Below are positions 1-8,129 of a stretch of 33,792 nucleotides of DNA, piece after piece. Below the pieces are notes generated by a model. That model had not been told where the DNA came from and searched no databases. It saw only the letters and a list, made by a program, of their open reading frames with translations. Position numbers and translations under genes: made by a program. How positions within the stretch are numbered: the stretch's first letter is position 1; every line of letters begins with the position of its first letter. Source of the DNA: a virus; IMG/VR virus record IMGVR_UViG_3300027733_000911, positions 1-33,792 of that record. The stretch is one strand, 5' to 3'.

Positions 1-81
1 CTCGGGACTCCAGTTCCAAGGCGTGATGACTGAATAAGGAGCAAAATCATGGCTGATTACGTCACCGATGGAAAAATTGGT
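1..81. repeat. Terminal direct repeat, left copy (genome closure)
   Basis: These 81 bases are repeated at 33712-33792 with a single difference (C at position 10, T at 33721). The repeat covers the end of the major capsid gene and the start of the next gene, so it is an overlap that closes the sequence into a circle of about 33.71 kb rather than a special end structure. Closure through an ordinary coding region fits a circular assembly of a circularly permuted or concatemeric genome. The true packaging ends cannot be read from it. Confidence 0.9.
2..37 (+). CDS. Major capsid protein, C-terminal fragment (partial)
   Basis: Eleven codons and a TAA stop encode SGLQFQGVMTE, identical to the C-terminus of the capsid gene at 32768-33748. 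This is the same gene seen through the terminal repeat, not a second copy. One leucine codon is CTC here and CTT at the other end, which is a silent difference. Confidence 0.9.
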   Translation, partial: SGLQFQGVMTE

Positions 82-582
82 ATTGATCTGACCGCAACTT
101 ATGCGTCCACTTCTGCCGGTTCTACAACTTTGTTCCCCGTTACCCCTGGTACTCGGGTGAACACTTCCAACAACGGCGTGTATATGTTTGTTCGCGCCGA
201 ATCCACTATCAACGCATTTGATGCGGTGATCATGAGCACTTACGCAAACTCAGCGAGCTTGACTCCTGTGATGCGAGCTGTGCCTGTGACCACCACAAAC
301 GCTAAAGATTTGGGTTTTAACATGGTTGGCTTTGCACAAACCGCGATTGCTTCTAGCTACTACGGCTGGGTTGGCTTGAACGGTATGTTGCAGGTTAACT
401 TGCTGGTTGCTTGCCAGCCTAAAGTGCCTTTGTACACCACCTCTACCGCTGGATCACTGGACGATACAACTGTGTCTGCTGGCTTCATCCAAGGTATTGT
501 GGCTAATACATCTGCCACTTCTGCATCCGCACCATTCTGTATGGTCAACAATGCAGGCTTGATCATGGTTGGCGCAGGCTAA
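49..582 (+). CDS. Capsid accessory (decoration/cement-like) protein, 177 aa
   Basis: A 177-residue protein rich in Ala, Thr, Ser, Val and Gly, without charged clusters or membrane segments, as expected of a beta-rich structural protein. An AGGAG ribosome site lies about 8 bases before the ATG. It follows the major capsid gene directly and is closed by a strong terminator. In podoviruses this position typically holds a decoration or head-stabilising protein, and that role is inferred from position, size and composition. No catalytic motif is visible. Its first 11 codons are repeated at the right end of the window. Confidence 0.6.
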   Translation: MADYVTDGKIGIDLTATYASTSAGSTTLFPVTPGTRVNTSNNGVYMFVRAESTINAFDAVIMSTYANSASLTPVMRAVPVTTTNAKDLGFNMVGFAQTAIASSYYGWVGLNGMLQVNLLVACQPKVPLYTTSTAGSLDDTTVSAGFIQGIVANTSATSASAPFCMVNNAGLIMVGAG

Positions 583-594
583 ACCAGACTGATG

Positions 595-622
595 CCCCGC
601 CCACAAAGCGGGGTGTCTTTTT
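595..622 (+). terminator. Rho-independent terminator after the capsid genes
   Basis: The stem CCCCGC (595-600) pairs with GCGGGG (608-613) around a 7-base loop and is followed by TGTCTTTTT. It lies 13 bases after the decoration-like gene and would cap abundant capsid mRNA, while partial read-through reaches the tail and modification genes. The U-run abuts the next start codon at 624. Confidence 0.85.
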
Positions 623-623
623 A

Positions 624-2255
624 ATGAGTTCTGTCCCTTTAAAAATTGTTGGTAAATGTGTCGCAGAAGACGAGACACTGTTTGCCCACATGGATGCAGC
701 GATTGCCCGAGGTTTTCCACAGGTTAAACAAGCCGAGCCAGCAAATACTGGTTCTATCTTGTTGGTGGCAAGCGCCCCGAGTGTCAAGGGTCAATTAGAG
801 GTCATTAAAAAGATGCAAGCTGCGGGGTCGCCTATTGTGGCGATCAAGGGCGCACACGATTGGCTTATTGCCCAAGGCGTAATCCCAGACTATGCTTTAG
901 CTATTGACCCGCAAGAGCACAGAATAGCGTTTTACAAGCCCCACAAGGCAGTGCATTACATGATTGCCAGCCAATGCCATCCAGCAATGTTTGACAACCT
1001 TGATGGGCATCAGGTCACGATATGGCATCCATACGTTAAAAAGGGTCAGGATCGCCCCAAAAACTCTATGCTGATAGGTGGAGGCACAACCTCTGGTTTA
1101 AGGGCTATATCGTTGTTCTACGTCCTTGGCTACCGCCAGTTTGAGCTGTTTGGCTTTGATTCCTGTAATACGGGCGATATGCTCAGGGTCAACGGCGAGG
1201 GTCTAAAAGACGGTGACGATCTGGTTGAGGTTAGGATTGACCCAGAGGGCGAGACCTTTTATTGCAACACGGCAATGGCCTTGCAGTCCGAGCATTTTCA
1301 AACCTATTACGATTACCTGCCAGATGCCACATTTAATGGGCATGGGCATGGGTTGATTCAAGCAATTATCAAGAAGCGCCAGCAAAACATCATGGAGCTT
1401 GGCGGCATTATTGATGTTAAGGCAAACCTAAACAATCGCACTTCATTCATTCATTGGGGCGACAAGAACGCGGCGAGTTGGCGCTATCGAGCCAAGATAC
1501 CGGCGGGGGATTGGGCAAGCCAAAACGATCTGACCGCTGACACATTGGTGTTTGCCAAACCGCAAGCCAATGAGCTGATGGACATGGCGCGAGCAAAGGC
1601 TCGGGGCGCATGGGTGGTGGTGGACTTTTGTGATGATCATTTTGATTGGATGCACTACCAAGAGGCGTTGCGCCTTGCGGATGCGGTAACTTGCCCAACC
1701 GTTGAAATGGCAAAAAGAATTAAAGAATTGGGCAAGGACGCTACGGTGATCCCAGACCCTTATGAGTACCCCGAGATGCCACCGCACTGTAATGGGGTTA
1801 ATTTGCTTTGGTATGGGCATCATGTCAACCGTGAAAGCCTGCAACGCATACTGCCAGACCTCAAGGGTTATCCTTTTGCGGTGGTATCAAACTTTGATGG
1901 GGCAATCCCTTGGTCTTACGAGACCATGCTGAGAGAATTTGCCCGAGCCGATATAGTGGTGATCCCTGCCACAGCGCCCTACAAAAGCGCAAACAGGGCA
2001 ATTGAGGCAATCAGGCAAGGGTGTTATGTGGTTGCAGAGCCACATCCATCTTTGGAGGGTTTCCCCATTTACATCGGCAACATCAAAGAGGGCATCGAAT
2101 GGACAACACAGCAGAACATGAACGAACTCATTTCCAAGGCGCAGAAGTTCGTGAGGAAAGAATTCTCGCCAGCAACACTGATCGACAAGTGGAAGACAGC
2201 TACGAAACGGCCTACAACCTCGGATGTGGTTCAAAGAAATGGGACGGTTGGATAA
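624..2255 (+). CDS. Two-domain DUF115 (MptE-like) / GT-B glycosyltransferase-like protein, 543 aa
   Basis: The N-terminal half (about residues 45-240) has the DUF115/MptE-like pattern: a SAPSVKG nucleotide-binding-type loop, a GAHDWLIAQGVIPDY segment, then GGGTTSGLRA and the FELFGFDS strand. The same module forms the whole of the protein at 2683-3420. The C-terminal half resembles the end of a GT-B glycosyltransferase, with YKSANRAIEAIRQGCYVVAEP near its end. Such proteins are linked to sugar or nucleotide-sugar chemistry, and the substrate is unknown. The ATG directly follows the terminator U-run and has no clear ribosome site. The 3' end overlaps the methyltransferase gene by about 157 bases in another frame. 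Confidence 0.7.
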   Translation: MSSVPLKIVGKCVAEDETLFAHMDAAIARGFPQVKQAEPANTGSILLVASAPSVKGQLEVIKKMQAAGSPIVAIKGAHDWLIAQGVIPDYALAIDPQEHRIAFYKPHKAVHYMIASQCHPAMFDNLDGHQVTIWHPYVKKGQDRPKNSMLIGGGTTSGLRAISLFYVLGYRQFELFGFDSCNTGDMLRVNGEGLKDGDDLVEVRIDPEGETFYCNTAMALQSEHFQTYYDYLPDATFNGHGHGLIQAIIKKRQQNIMELGGIIDVKANLNNRTSFIHWGDKNAASWRYRAKIPAGDWASQNDLTADTLVFAKPQANELMDMARAKARGAWVVVDFCDDHFDWMHYQEALRLADAVTCPTVEMAKRIKELGKDATVIPDPYEYPEMPPHCNGVNLLWYGHHVNRESLQRILPDLKGYPFAVVSNFDGAIPWSYETMLREFARADIVVIPATAPYKSANRAIEAIRQGCYVVAEPHPSLEGFPIYIGNIKEGIEWTTQQNMNELISKAQKFVRKEFSPATLIDKWKTATKRPTTSDVVQRNGTVG

Positions 2256-2701
2256 ACGTAGACCTGCATTCTGATATTGCAGACATCCAGTGTGATCTAA
2301 GAAAACTTGAGTTAGCTACCGATTCAGCCGATGCGGTGGCAGCAATCCACGTTCTGGAACACTTTTACGAGTGGGAAGTCTATGACTTGCTAACCGAATG
2401 GAAGCGGGTTTTAAAGCCTGGCGGCAAGATGATCCTCGAGTTGCCCTGCATGGACAAGGTATTTGCCTATGTCCACAATTGCGTTGTCAACAAAGAGCCG
2501 CTACAGCCGTTTATGACCTTAAATGCGTTATACGGTGATCCTAAATACAAGTCAGAAGCAATGTGCCACCATTGGGGCTGGTTTCAGCGCCCATTAAGGG
2601 ATATGCTGGAAACCGTAGGAATGCAGAACATTGAGTTTCACGAGCCTCGATACCATTTCCCATTTCGTGACATGAGGGTGGAATGCTTAAAGGTGTCTTA
2701 A
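2099..2701 (+). CDS. Class I SAM-dependent methyltransferase, 200 aa
   Basis: The SAM-binding motif I reads NLGCG at residues 40-44, followed by an acidic NVDLH strand, the post-motif HVLEHF at about 84-89 and LKPGGKMILELP. This is the FkbM/UbiE-like class I fold often found with phage glycosyltransferases. The ATG at 2099 is preceded by AGAGGG at good spacing, which favours it over a GTG at 2189 nearer the domain. That choice adds about 36 N-terminal residues that overprint the previous gene. Its position between two DUF115 proteins suggests methylation of a sugar or surface structure. Fold is confident, substrate is not. Confidence 0.75.
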   Translation: MDNTAEHERTHFQGAEVREERILASNTDRQVEDSYETAYNLGCGSKKWDGWINVDLHSDIADIQCDLRKLELATDSADAVAAIHVLEHFYEWEVYDLLTEWKRVLKPGGKMILELPCMDKVFAYVHNCVVNKEPLQPFMTLNALYGDPKYKSEAMCHHWGWFQRPLRDMLETVGMQNIEFHEPRYHFPFRDMRVECLKVS

Positions 2702-3420
2702 CCAACACCGAGCGCCATGAGCAGATGGCAAAAGCAATTCACTTGCCGCTGCTTAAGAAAAAGGGCAAGTTCAACGACCGGCGCATGACCATTGCGTGTT
2801 ATGGCCCAAGCCTTGAAGATACTTGGCGGCAGCTCAAGCACCCAATCATGACGGTTTCGGGGGCGCATGATTATTTGGTGGAAAGGGGCGTTATTCCTGA
2901 TTTCCATGTGGACTGTGACCCTAGACCGCACAAGGCGCAAATGTTAAAAAAGCCGCAAAAGAACACCAAGTACCTGATGGCCTCGGTATGTCACCCAGAC
3001 TTCTGGGAAATTCTTAAGGGGAAAAATGTTAAGGTATGGCATCTGGTTAACGGTAACGATTTCGAGACGGTGGCATGGGTTGCCCAGCACCACCCAGAGG
3101 GAATGGAAAGCCTGATAGGTGGCGGTTCGAGTGTAGGAATGCGAGCAATGAATGTTTCGGCGGCTTTAGGGTTTCGCCGGTTTGACATTCATGGCATGGA
3201 TTGCTCATTTGTAAAAAACCGTCACGCAGGTGCTCATACTGGCAAGGATCAGACTAAAATCATGGTCAGAGTTGGTTTGAGAACTTTCCAAACAACACAG
3301 CAAATGCTCCAAGCGGCGATTGAGATGGAGAATTTCATAGAAACGCAGGATGCTGAAGTTGTGTTTTACGGTGATGGACTTATGCAGGAAACTGCTTTCA
3401 AACTCAAGGAATTAGCATGA
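2683..3420 (+). CDS. DUF115/MptE-like protein, 245 aa
   Basis: A single-domain relative of the N-terminal half of the 624-2255 product. Shared marks are YGPSLED near residue 40, GAHDYLVERGVIPDFHVDCD, the LMASVCHP strand, LIGGGSSVGMRAM and FDIHGMDCS. The family includes 6-hydroxymethylpterin pyrophosphokinase MptE and flagellin-glycosylation MAF proteins, so a diphosphate- or sugar-nucleotide-binding role is likely but the reaction is unknown. The gene overlaps the methyltransferase by 19 bases and the next gene by 4 (ATGA), so the three modification genes look co-translated. Confidence 0.75.
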   Translation: MLKGVLTNTERHEQMAKAIHLPLLKKKGKFNDRRMTIACYGPSLEDTWRQLKHPIMTVSGAHDYLVERGVIPDFHVDCDPRPHKAQMLKKPQKNTKYLMASVCHPDFWEILKGKNVKVWHLVNGNDFETVAWVAQHHPEGMESLIGGGSSVGMRAMNVSAALGFRRFDIHGMDCSFVKNRHAGAHTGKDQTKIMVRVGLRTFQTTQQMLQAAIEMENFIETQDAEVVFYGDGLMQETAFKLKELA

Positions 3421-4007
3421 AAAACGAAGTGGCAGGTTGGACTAACGAGAGCTGGATGGAAGACAACCGAGGCAAGATGGCGGTGTTTTTTTATACCAAG
3501 CAGGTGCAGAATTCATTCAAGACGGCACAGGAAAACCGTCCGATCTTTGATGAAAAGATTTTCTTGAAGAAACTTGTGCCTGGCGACTCCACCTTGGTGG
3601 TTGACCGCCCAATGCGTCCGACCGATGTTGAGGATCACCCAATTGAGTGGGCGCGGTTTGAGCAGAAAAAAGAAAACCGTGTGTCTGGTACGCCTTTGGA
3701 TGCGTGGTCTATTCTGAGCGACACCCAAAAAGCCGAGTTCAATGCTTTGCATATTTTCACAATTGACCAGTTTGCACAGCTCCCCGACTCAGTTGGCAAC
3801 AAGATCATGGGCTTTAATGATTTGCGCGACAAGGCTCGCACGTTCATTCTGGCGGCAAAAGACTCTAAGCTGATGGACAATGTACGAGCTGAGACTGAGA
3901 AAGTAATGCAGACCCAAGCTGCTGAAATTGCCCAATTGCGTGAGATGATCAACGATCTGACCACCAAAAAAGCAGGCAGACCTAAAAAAGAAACCGTAGA
4001 GGAATGA
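3417..4007 (+). CDS. Hypothetical protein with C-terminal coiled coil, 196 aa
   Basis: Not recognised as an enzyme. The start overlaps the previous stop as ATGA. The N-terminal 100 residues are mixed and charged. The segment around residues 100-145 resembles a small helical DNA/protein-binding hairpin fold (TIDQFAQLPDSVGNKIMGF). The C-terminus forms a predicted coiled coil (about 150-182) and ends in a basic KKAGRPKKE stretch. Genes like this precede head-tail adaptor genes in several podoviruses and may be minor virion or assembly proteins. This is inference from position. Confidence 0.55.
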   Translation: MKNEVAGWTNESWMEDNRGKMAVFFYTKQVQNSFKTAQENRPIFDEKIFLKKLVPGDSTLVVDRPMRPTDVEDHPIEWARFEQKKENRVSGTPLDAWSILSDTQKAEFNALHIFTIDQFAQLPDSVGNKIMGFNDLRDKARTFILAAKDSKLMDNVRAETEKVMQTQAAEIAQLREMINDLTTKKAGRPKKETVEE

Positions 4008-4008
4008 T

Positions 4009-4926
4009 ATGAGCTACACGTTACTGCAACTGGTTGACCAAATGTCCGCAGAGTTGGGCCTAACTCAGCCAGCGGCAGTAATCGGCTCATCAAACAATCA
4101 GACCATTCAGATTCTTGCTTTGGCTAACCGGCTGGGCAAGGATTTGGTCAGGGATTTTGAATGGCAGCGTCTGGTGCAAGCCTACATCTGGCAAACAGAG
4201 GTTGCGGTGAGCACCACGGGAAACATTACGGCAGGCTCTAAGGTCATCACAAATATCCCTACCACGGCAGCGTTGTCGGTCGGTAATGTGATCACCGGCA
4301 CAGGTCAGACACCGTATGCTGAGATTCTGACGATTGACAGCAGCACCCAAGTAACGCTAAACGCGCCGGTTGCTACTTCTACGTCCTCGGTGTCAATGAC
4401 ATTTGCCAAACAGGACTATGACCTGCCAGGCGGGTACGACCGCATGATCTCAGACACCAACTGGGATAGGACAGACCATTGGCGCAACCTTGGAACTAAG
4501 TCATCTCAGGATTGGCAGTTCTTGCAGGGCGGCATTATCTCAATTGGCCCGCGTGAGCGTTATCGGATATACAACAACAAGTTTAGGATTTTCCAAGCCC
4601 TGACAACGGTTTACAACTTTTCCTTTGAGTATGTGTCGAACTGGTGGGTATGCGCCACAGGCTCAGATCAGGGATCAAAATCGGCTTATACGGTAGACAC
4701 AGACACCTGTGTGTTTCCTGATGACTTGATGCTGGCGGGGCTAAAGTTTTACTTCTTAAAAGCCAAAAAGCTGGATTATTCGGTGGAGCTGGGCGAGTTC
4801 ATGCGATCACTTTCATACTGTAAAGCTCAGGATGTCCCAGTTTCTGCAATGTCCCTTGCACCAGTGGGAATGAACCAATTGGTCGGGCCGTGGAGTGTGC
4901 AAGATGGCAACTGGCCTAGTGTTTAA
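4009..4926 (+). CDS. Head-tail adaptor / tail tube A-like protein, 305 aa
   Basis: A 305-residue protein whose N-terminal helices (TLLQLVDQMSAELGL, then LALANRLGKDLVRDFEWQRL) match the pattern of podoviral adaptor proteins of the T7 gp11/P22 gp4 class that bind under the portal. A Gly/Thr/Val-rich insert at about residues 60-135 looks like a small beta domain. The C-terminal part carries a YVSNWWVC motif and a FPDDLMLAGLKF helix typical of these adaptors. GAGGA precedes the ATG. The nozzle gene lies just downstream, which supports the assignment. No sequence search was possible. Confidence 0.65.
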   Translation: MSYTLLQLVDQMSAELGLTQPAAVIGSSNNQTIQILALANRLGKDLVRDFEWQRLVQAYIWQTEVAVSTTGNITAGSKVITNIPTTAALSVGNVITGTGQTPYAEILTIDSSTQVTLNAPVATSTSSVSMTFAKQDYDLPGGYDRMISDTNWDRTDHWRNLGTKSSQDWQFLQGGIISIGPRERYRIYNNKFRIFQALTTVYNFSFEYVSNWWVCATGSDQGSKSAYTVDTDTCVFPDDLMLAGLKFYFLKAKKLDYSVELGEFMRSLSYCKAQDVPVSAMSLAPVGMNQLVGPWSVQDGNWPSV

Positions 4927-4935
4927 GGGGATGAC

Positions 4936-5094
4936 ATGAAATTAGATGGACTGTACGCAAACATTCACGCCAAGCAAGAGCGCATTAAGGCTGGATCAGG
5001 CGAAAAAATGAACAAGGTTGGCAGTAAAGCAGCGCCGTCTGCTGCTGACTTTAAACAAGCCGCTAAGACCGCTAGGCCAGAAAAAAAGAAATAA
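4936..5094 (+). CDS. Small basic phage protein, 52 aa
   Basis: A 52-codon gene too short for routine gene finding. The product begins MKLDGLYANIHAKQERI, has a Gly-Ser-Gly-Glu-Lys middle and ends in a Lys-rich tail. The YANIHAKxERIxxGSGEKM pattern is widespread among small genes between adaptor and nozzle genes of phages, and its role is not known to me. It is preceded by AAGGGG and ends exactly where the next ATG begins, so both are probably translated in series. Confidence 0.75.
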   Translation: MKLDGLYANIHAKQERIKAGSGEKMNKVGSKAAPSAADFKQAAKTARPEKKK

Positions 5095-6642
5095 ATGCTT
5101 AATTCATTTGCCAAGATACCCCGCCAACAGTCTGCCCAGACGGTAACTGTTGCCGCGCCAATTGGTGGATGGAATGCAAGGGATGCGCTGGGGGCTATGG
5201 ATCCCTTAGATGCGGTGACGTTGACCAATTTTTGGCCTGGCACAAACTCTGTAATCCTGCGAAGTGGGTACACGCAACACGCCACGGGGTTGCCTGGTCA
5301 GGTTGAGAGCCTGATGGCATATAACTCAGGCACGGCAAGCAAGCTGTTTGCGGCATCTGTTGACAGTATTTATAACGTGACCAGCGCCGGTGCGGTGGGG
5401 TCTGCTGATGTCACCAGTTTAAGTAACGCTAAGTTTCAGTACATCAACATGACCACCACGGCGGGGTCTTACCTGATGGCGGTCAATGGTGCAGACAAGC
5501 TCAGAATCTACAACGGCACGACTTGGTTTAAAGACGGTGACGGCGCACCTTATGACATTACTGGAGTAAATACTGCGACTTGTTCAAACATCACACTGTT
5601 TAAAAATCGGGTGTGGTTGATCGAAACAGGCACATTAAAAGCATGGTATTTACCGATTAACTCAATTGGTGGAGCTGCAACCAGTCTGGATATGTCTAGT
5701 CTGGTGCAAGAGGGCGGCTACATCATGGCGGGAATGACGTGGACGCTAGATGCTGGTTACGGCATGGACGATTACTTAGCGTTTATTACCTCATCTGGCG
5801 AAGTTGTAGTCTGGCGATTAACTGATCCAACCACGCCATCTGGTATTTCTATGATTGGGGTTTACACGGTAGGCGCGCCAATTGGACGCAGATGTTGGAC
5901 TAAATTTGGCGGTGACCTACTGATCATTACTCAGGATGGCGTAGTGCCTATGAGTGGCTCATTGCAAAGCTCTAGGCTTGATCCAAGGGTGTCTATTACC
6001 AATAAGATTCAGTACGCCATGAGCGCCGCTATATCGACTTATGGGGCTAATTTTGGTTGGTGCTTGCTGTATTACCCTAAAGAGAATCAATTGCTGTTAA
6101 ACGTGCCAATTACGGTGGGAACTCAACAGCAATATGTGATGAACAACATTACAAAAAGCTGGTGTAACTTTACCGGCTGGGCGGCAAATTGTTGGGAATT
6201 GCACAAAGACAATCCTTACTATGGCGGCAATGGGTTTGTGGGTTTGGCATGGAACGGCGATACAGACAATACTTCTAATATTGAGGGATTTGGGCTACAG
6301 AGCTTTCAATCTTACGGCACTGCTTTGCAAAAGCAATGCAAGATGATTCGCTACCACCTCCAAACAAATGGAACTCCTGCGGTGTTTGGTAACGTAAATG
6401 TGGATTACAACCTTGCCGATGAATCAGCCCAGCTTAACTTTTCCACAAGTGTTTATGGCTTGTGGGACACAGGATTGTGGGATTCTGCTATTTGGGGCGC
6501 TGGACTTGTGCCATTGGCTGATTGGCAGGGGGCGACAAATATTGGATATACGTTTGCCCCGCTGTTAAAAACTGCCACTCAGGGCATACAATTACAGTGG
6601 GTCGCAACCGATCTGGTATTCGAGGGTGGCGGTGTGCTTTGA
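5095..6642 (+). CDS. Tail nozzle / DNA stabilisation-like protein, 515 aa
   Basis: A 515-residue beta-rich protein that begins with VAAPIGGWNARDALGAMDP and LTNFWPGT, a start seen in podoviral nozzle/stabilisation proteins of the P22 gp10/T7 gp12 kind. Repeated WRL, FGGDLLIIT and NQLLLNVP strands suggest a beta-propeller. It would cap the adaptor and close the tail channel. Size and position after the adaptor support this. The ATG at 5095 directly follows the previous stop. Confidence 0.7.
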   Translation: MLNSFAKIPRQQSAQTVTVAAPIGGWNARDALGAMDPLDAVTLTNFWPGTNSVILRSGYTQHATGLPGQVESLMAYNSGTASKLFAASVDSIYNVTSAGAVGSADVTSLSNAKFQYINMTTTAGSYLMAVNGADKLRIYNGTTWFKDGDGAPYDITGVNTATCSNITLFKNRVWLIETGTLKAWYLPINSIGGAATSLDMSSLVQEGGYIMAGMTWTLDAGYGMDDYLAFITSSGEVVVWRLTDPTTPSGISMIGVYTVGAPIGRRCWTKFGGDLLIITQDGVVPMSGSLQSSRLDPRVSITNKIQYAMSAAISTYGANFGWCLLYYPKENQLLLNVPITVGTQQQYVMNNITKSWCNFTGWAANCWELHKDNPYYGGNGFVGLAWNGDTDNTSNIEGFGLQSFQSYGTALQKQCKMIRYHLQTNGTPAVFGNVNVDYNLADESAQLNFSTSVYGLWDTGLWDSAIWGAGLVPLADWQGATNIGYTFAPLLKTATQGIQLQWVATDLVFEGGGVL

Positions 6643-7075
6643 AATAACTTCAGACCATTCGGCGGGTCATTGGACTGCCGAGCAAATTGAGGGCGGTTAT
6701 TTTGAGGCCAGATGCCGATCAATCGGATTGAAAAAAGACGGCGAGTTTGTTGCCGGTGTGATTTACGAGAATTGGAATAGGCGGTCAATCACTTGCCATA
6801 TTGCCATTTCTGGTCGGTTGACACCGAAATACTTGTGGGCTATTTTTGACTATCCATTTCGGGTTTGCGATGTCAAAAAGATCATTGTCCCAGTAGATGC
6901 AACAAATTCAAAAAGTGTCAAATTGGTTGAAAAGATGGGCTTCACAGAAGAAGCTCGAATCAAAGATGGCATGGCTAGTGGGGACTTGATCCTGTACACA
7001 TTGGCTAAGAATGATTGCAAATATTTAGGGGAAAGATATGGGAAAAGCAGCACCAGCCGCACCACCAGCGCCTGA
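6632..7075 (+). CDS. GNAT-family acetyltransferase, 147 aa
   Basis: The product shows a GNAT pattern: EITSDHSAGHW at the start, a core VIYENWNRRSITCHIAI, and the C-terminal VPVDATNSKSVKLVEKMGFTE, which matches the N-x-x-S-x-x-x-x-E-K-x-G-F signature near the acetyl-CoA pyrophosphate site. Similar proteins occur in virion operons of many phages; the acetylated target is unknown. A GTG at 6632 is preferred because GAGGG lies 5 bases before it; a GTG at 6626 is also in frame. It overlaps the nozzle gene by 11 bases and the next gene by 38. Confidence 0.75.
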   Translation: MCFEITSDHSAGHWTAEQIEGGYFEARCRSIGLKKDGEFVAGVIYENWNRRSITCHIAISGRLTPKYLWAIFDYPFRVCDVKKIIVPVDATNSKSVKLVEKMGFTEEARIKDGMASGDLILYTLAKNDCKYLGERYGKSSTSRTTSA

Positions 7076-8129
7076 TTACGCGGGCGCAGCAGTCGCCCAA
7101 GGCGCGGCAAACATTGAATCTGCAAGGGCTACTGCCAAGCTCAACAACCCCAATATGTACACGCCTTATGGCACTCAGTTGGTAAGTTACGAGGGCGATG
7201 TTCCAACAGTACGGCAAACCCTTAATCCGACATCGCAAAAGTCTTTAGAAGCGCAACAAAATGTTGGCTTGTCATTGTCAAACCTTGCCCAAAAAGGGAC
7301 GGGTATTGCGTCTGATGTGCTAGACAAACCATTTAATTTTGGCGGCCCTGCGGTTCAGACATCGCTGGACACAAGCGGCATAGCCAAGATGCCGGTTAAT
7401 GCAGGCATGACAGGCCAAGAAGCAATCATGGCTCGACTTGAACCGTCTTTAGCAAGACAGCGGGTTAGCACTGAGACACAGTTAATCAATCAGGGACTGC
7501 GACCAGGCACAGAGGCATACAACAACGCCATTAACTTGCTGGGTCAACAAGAAAACGATGCTAGAACACAAGCTGTTACCCAAGGTCTTAACCTTGATAT
7601 TGGCGCAAATGCTCAAGGATATAACCAAGCATTACAAAGCGGTCAGTTTGGCAATACTGCACAGCAGCAGGCTATGGCACAAGCAATCCAACAACGTCAA
7701 ATGCCGTTAAATGAAATCAACGCACTGACCAGCAGTTCACAAATTCAGAATCCGCAATTTGCTGCCTACACAGGCGCAAATGTTGCACCTCCACCAATTG
7801 CACAGGCAACAGCTCAACAAGGTCAATATGCTCAAAATGCTTATAACCAACAAGTTGCCGCACAAAATGCAAACACATCTGGATTATTTAGTTTAGGCGC
7901 GTCTGCTTTAATGTCGCCAGCAGGTACGTTTGCTTCATTTTCTGACCGCCGATTGAAATCAAATATTGTCAGACTTGGCACTCACCCAATAGGTGTGGGA
8001 ATCTACGAATACGACATCTTTGGCGGTCGCCAGATTGGTGTGATGGCGCAAGAGCTGATGGAAGTAATGCCAGAAGCAGTAATTGAGCATCCAAGCGGTT
8101 ATCTAATGGTTGATTACGGGAGACTTTGA
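7038..8129 (+). CDS. Virion protein with C-terminal S74 (intramolecular chaperone) segment, 363 aa
   Basis: The first 60 residues are Ala/Pro-rich and include MYTPYGTQLVSYEGD. The middle (about 120-290) is rich in Gln, Ala and Asn and probably helical. The last 62 residues carry the peptidase S74 signature SDRRLKSNIVRLG and GVMAQELMEVMPEAV, the self-cleaving chaperone of phage fibre trimers. Here it ends soon after VDYGRL, lacking the usual long C-terminal helix. Position before the ejection-type genes suggests a minor virion or internal protein. Confidence 0.6.
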   Translation: MGKAAPAAPPAPDYAGAAVAQGAANIESARATAKLNNPNMYTPYGTQLVSYEGDVPTVRQTLNPTSQKSLEAQQNVGLSLSNLAQKGTGIASDVLDKPFNFGGPAVQTSLDTSGIAKMPVNAGMTGQEAIMARLEPSLARQRVSTETQLINQGLRPGTEAYNNAINLLGQQENDARTQAVTQGLNLDIGANAQGYNQALQSGQFGNTAQQQAMAQAIQQRQMPLNEINALTSSSQIQNPQFAAYTGANVAPPPIAQATAQQGQYAQNAYNQQVAAQNANTSGLFSLGASALMSPAGTFASFSDRRLKSNIVRLGTHPIGVGIYEYDIFGGRQIGVMAQELMEVMPEAVIEHPSGYLMVDYGRL

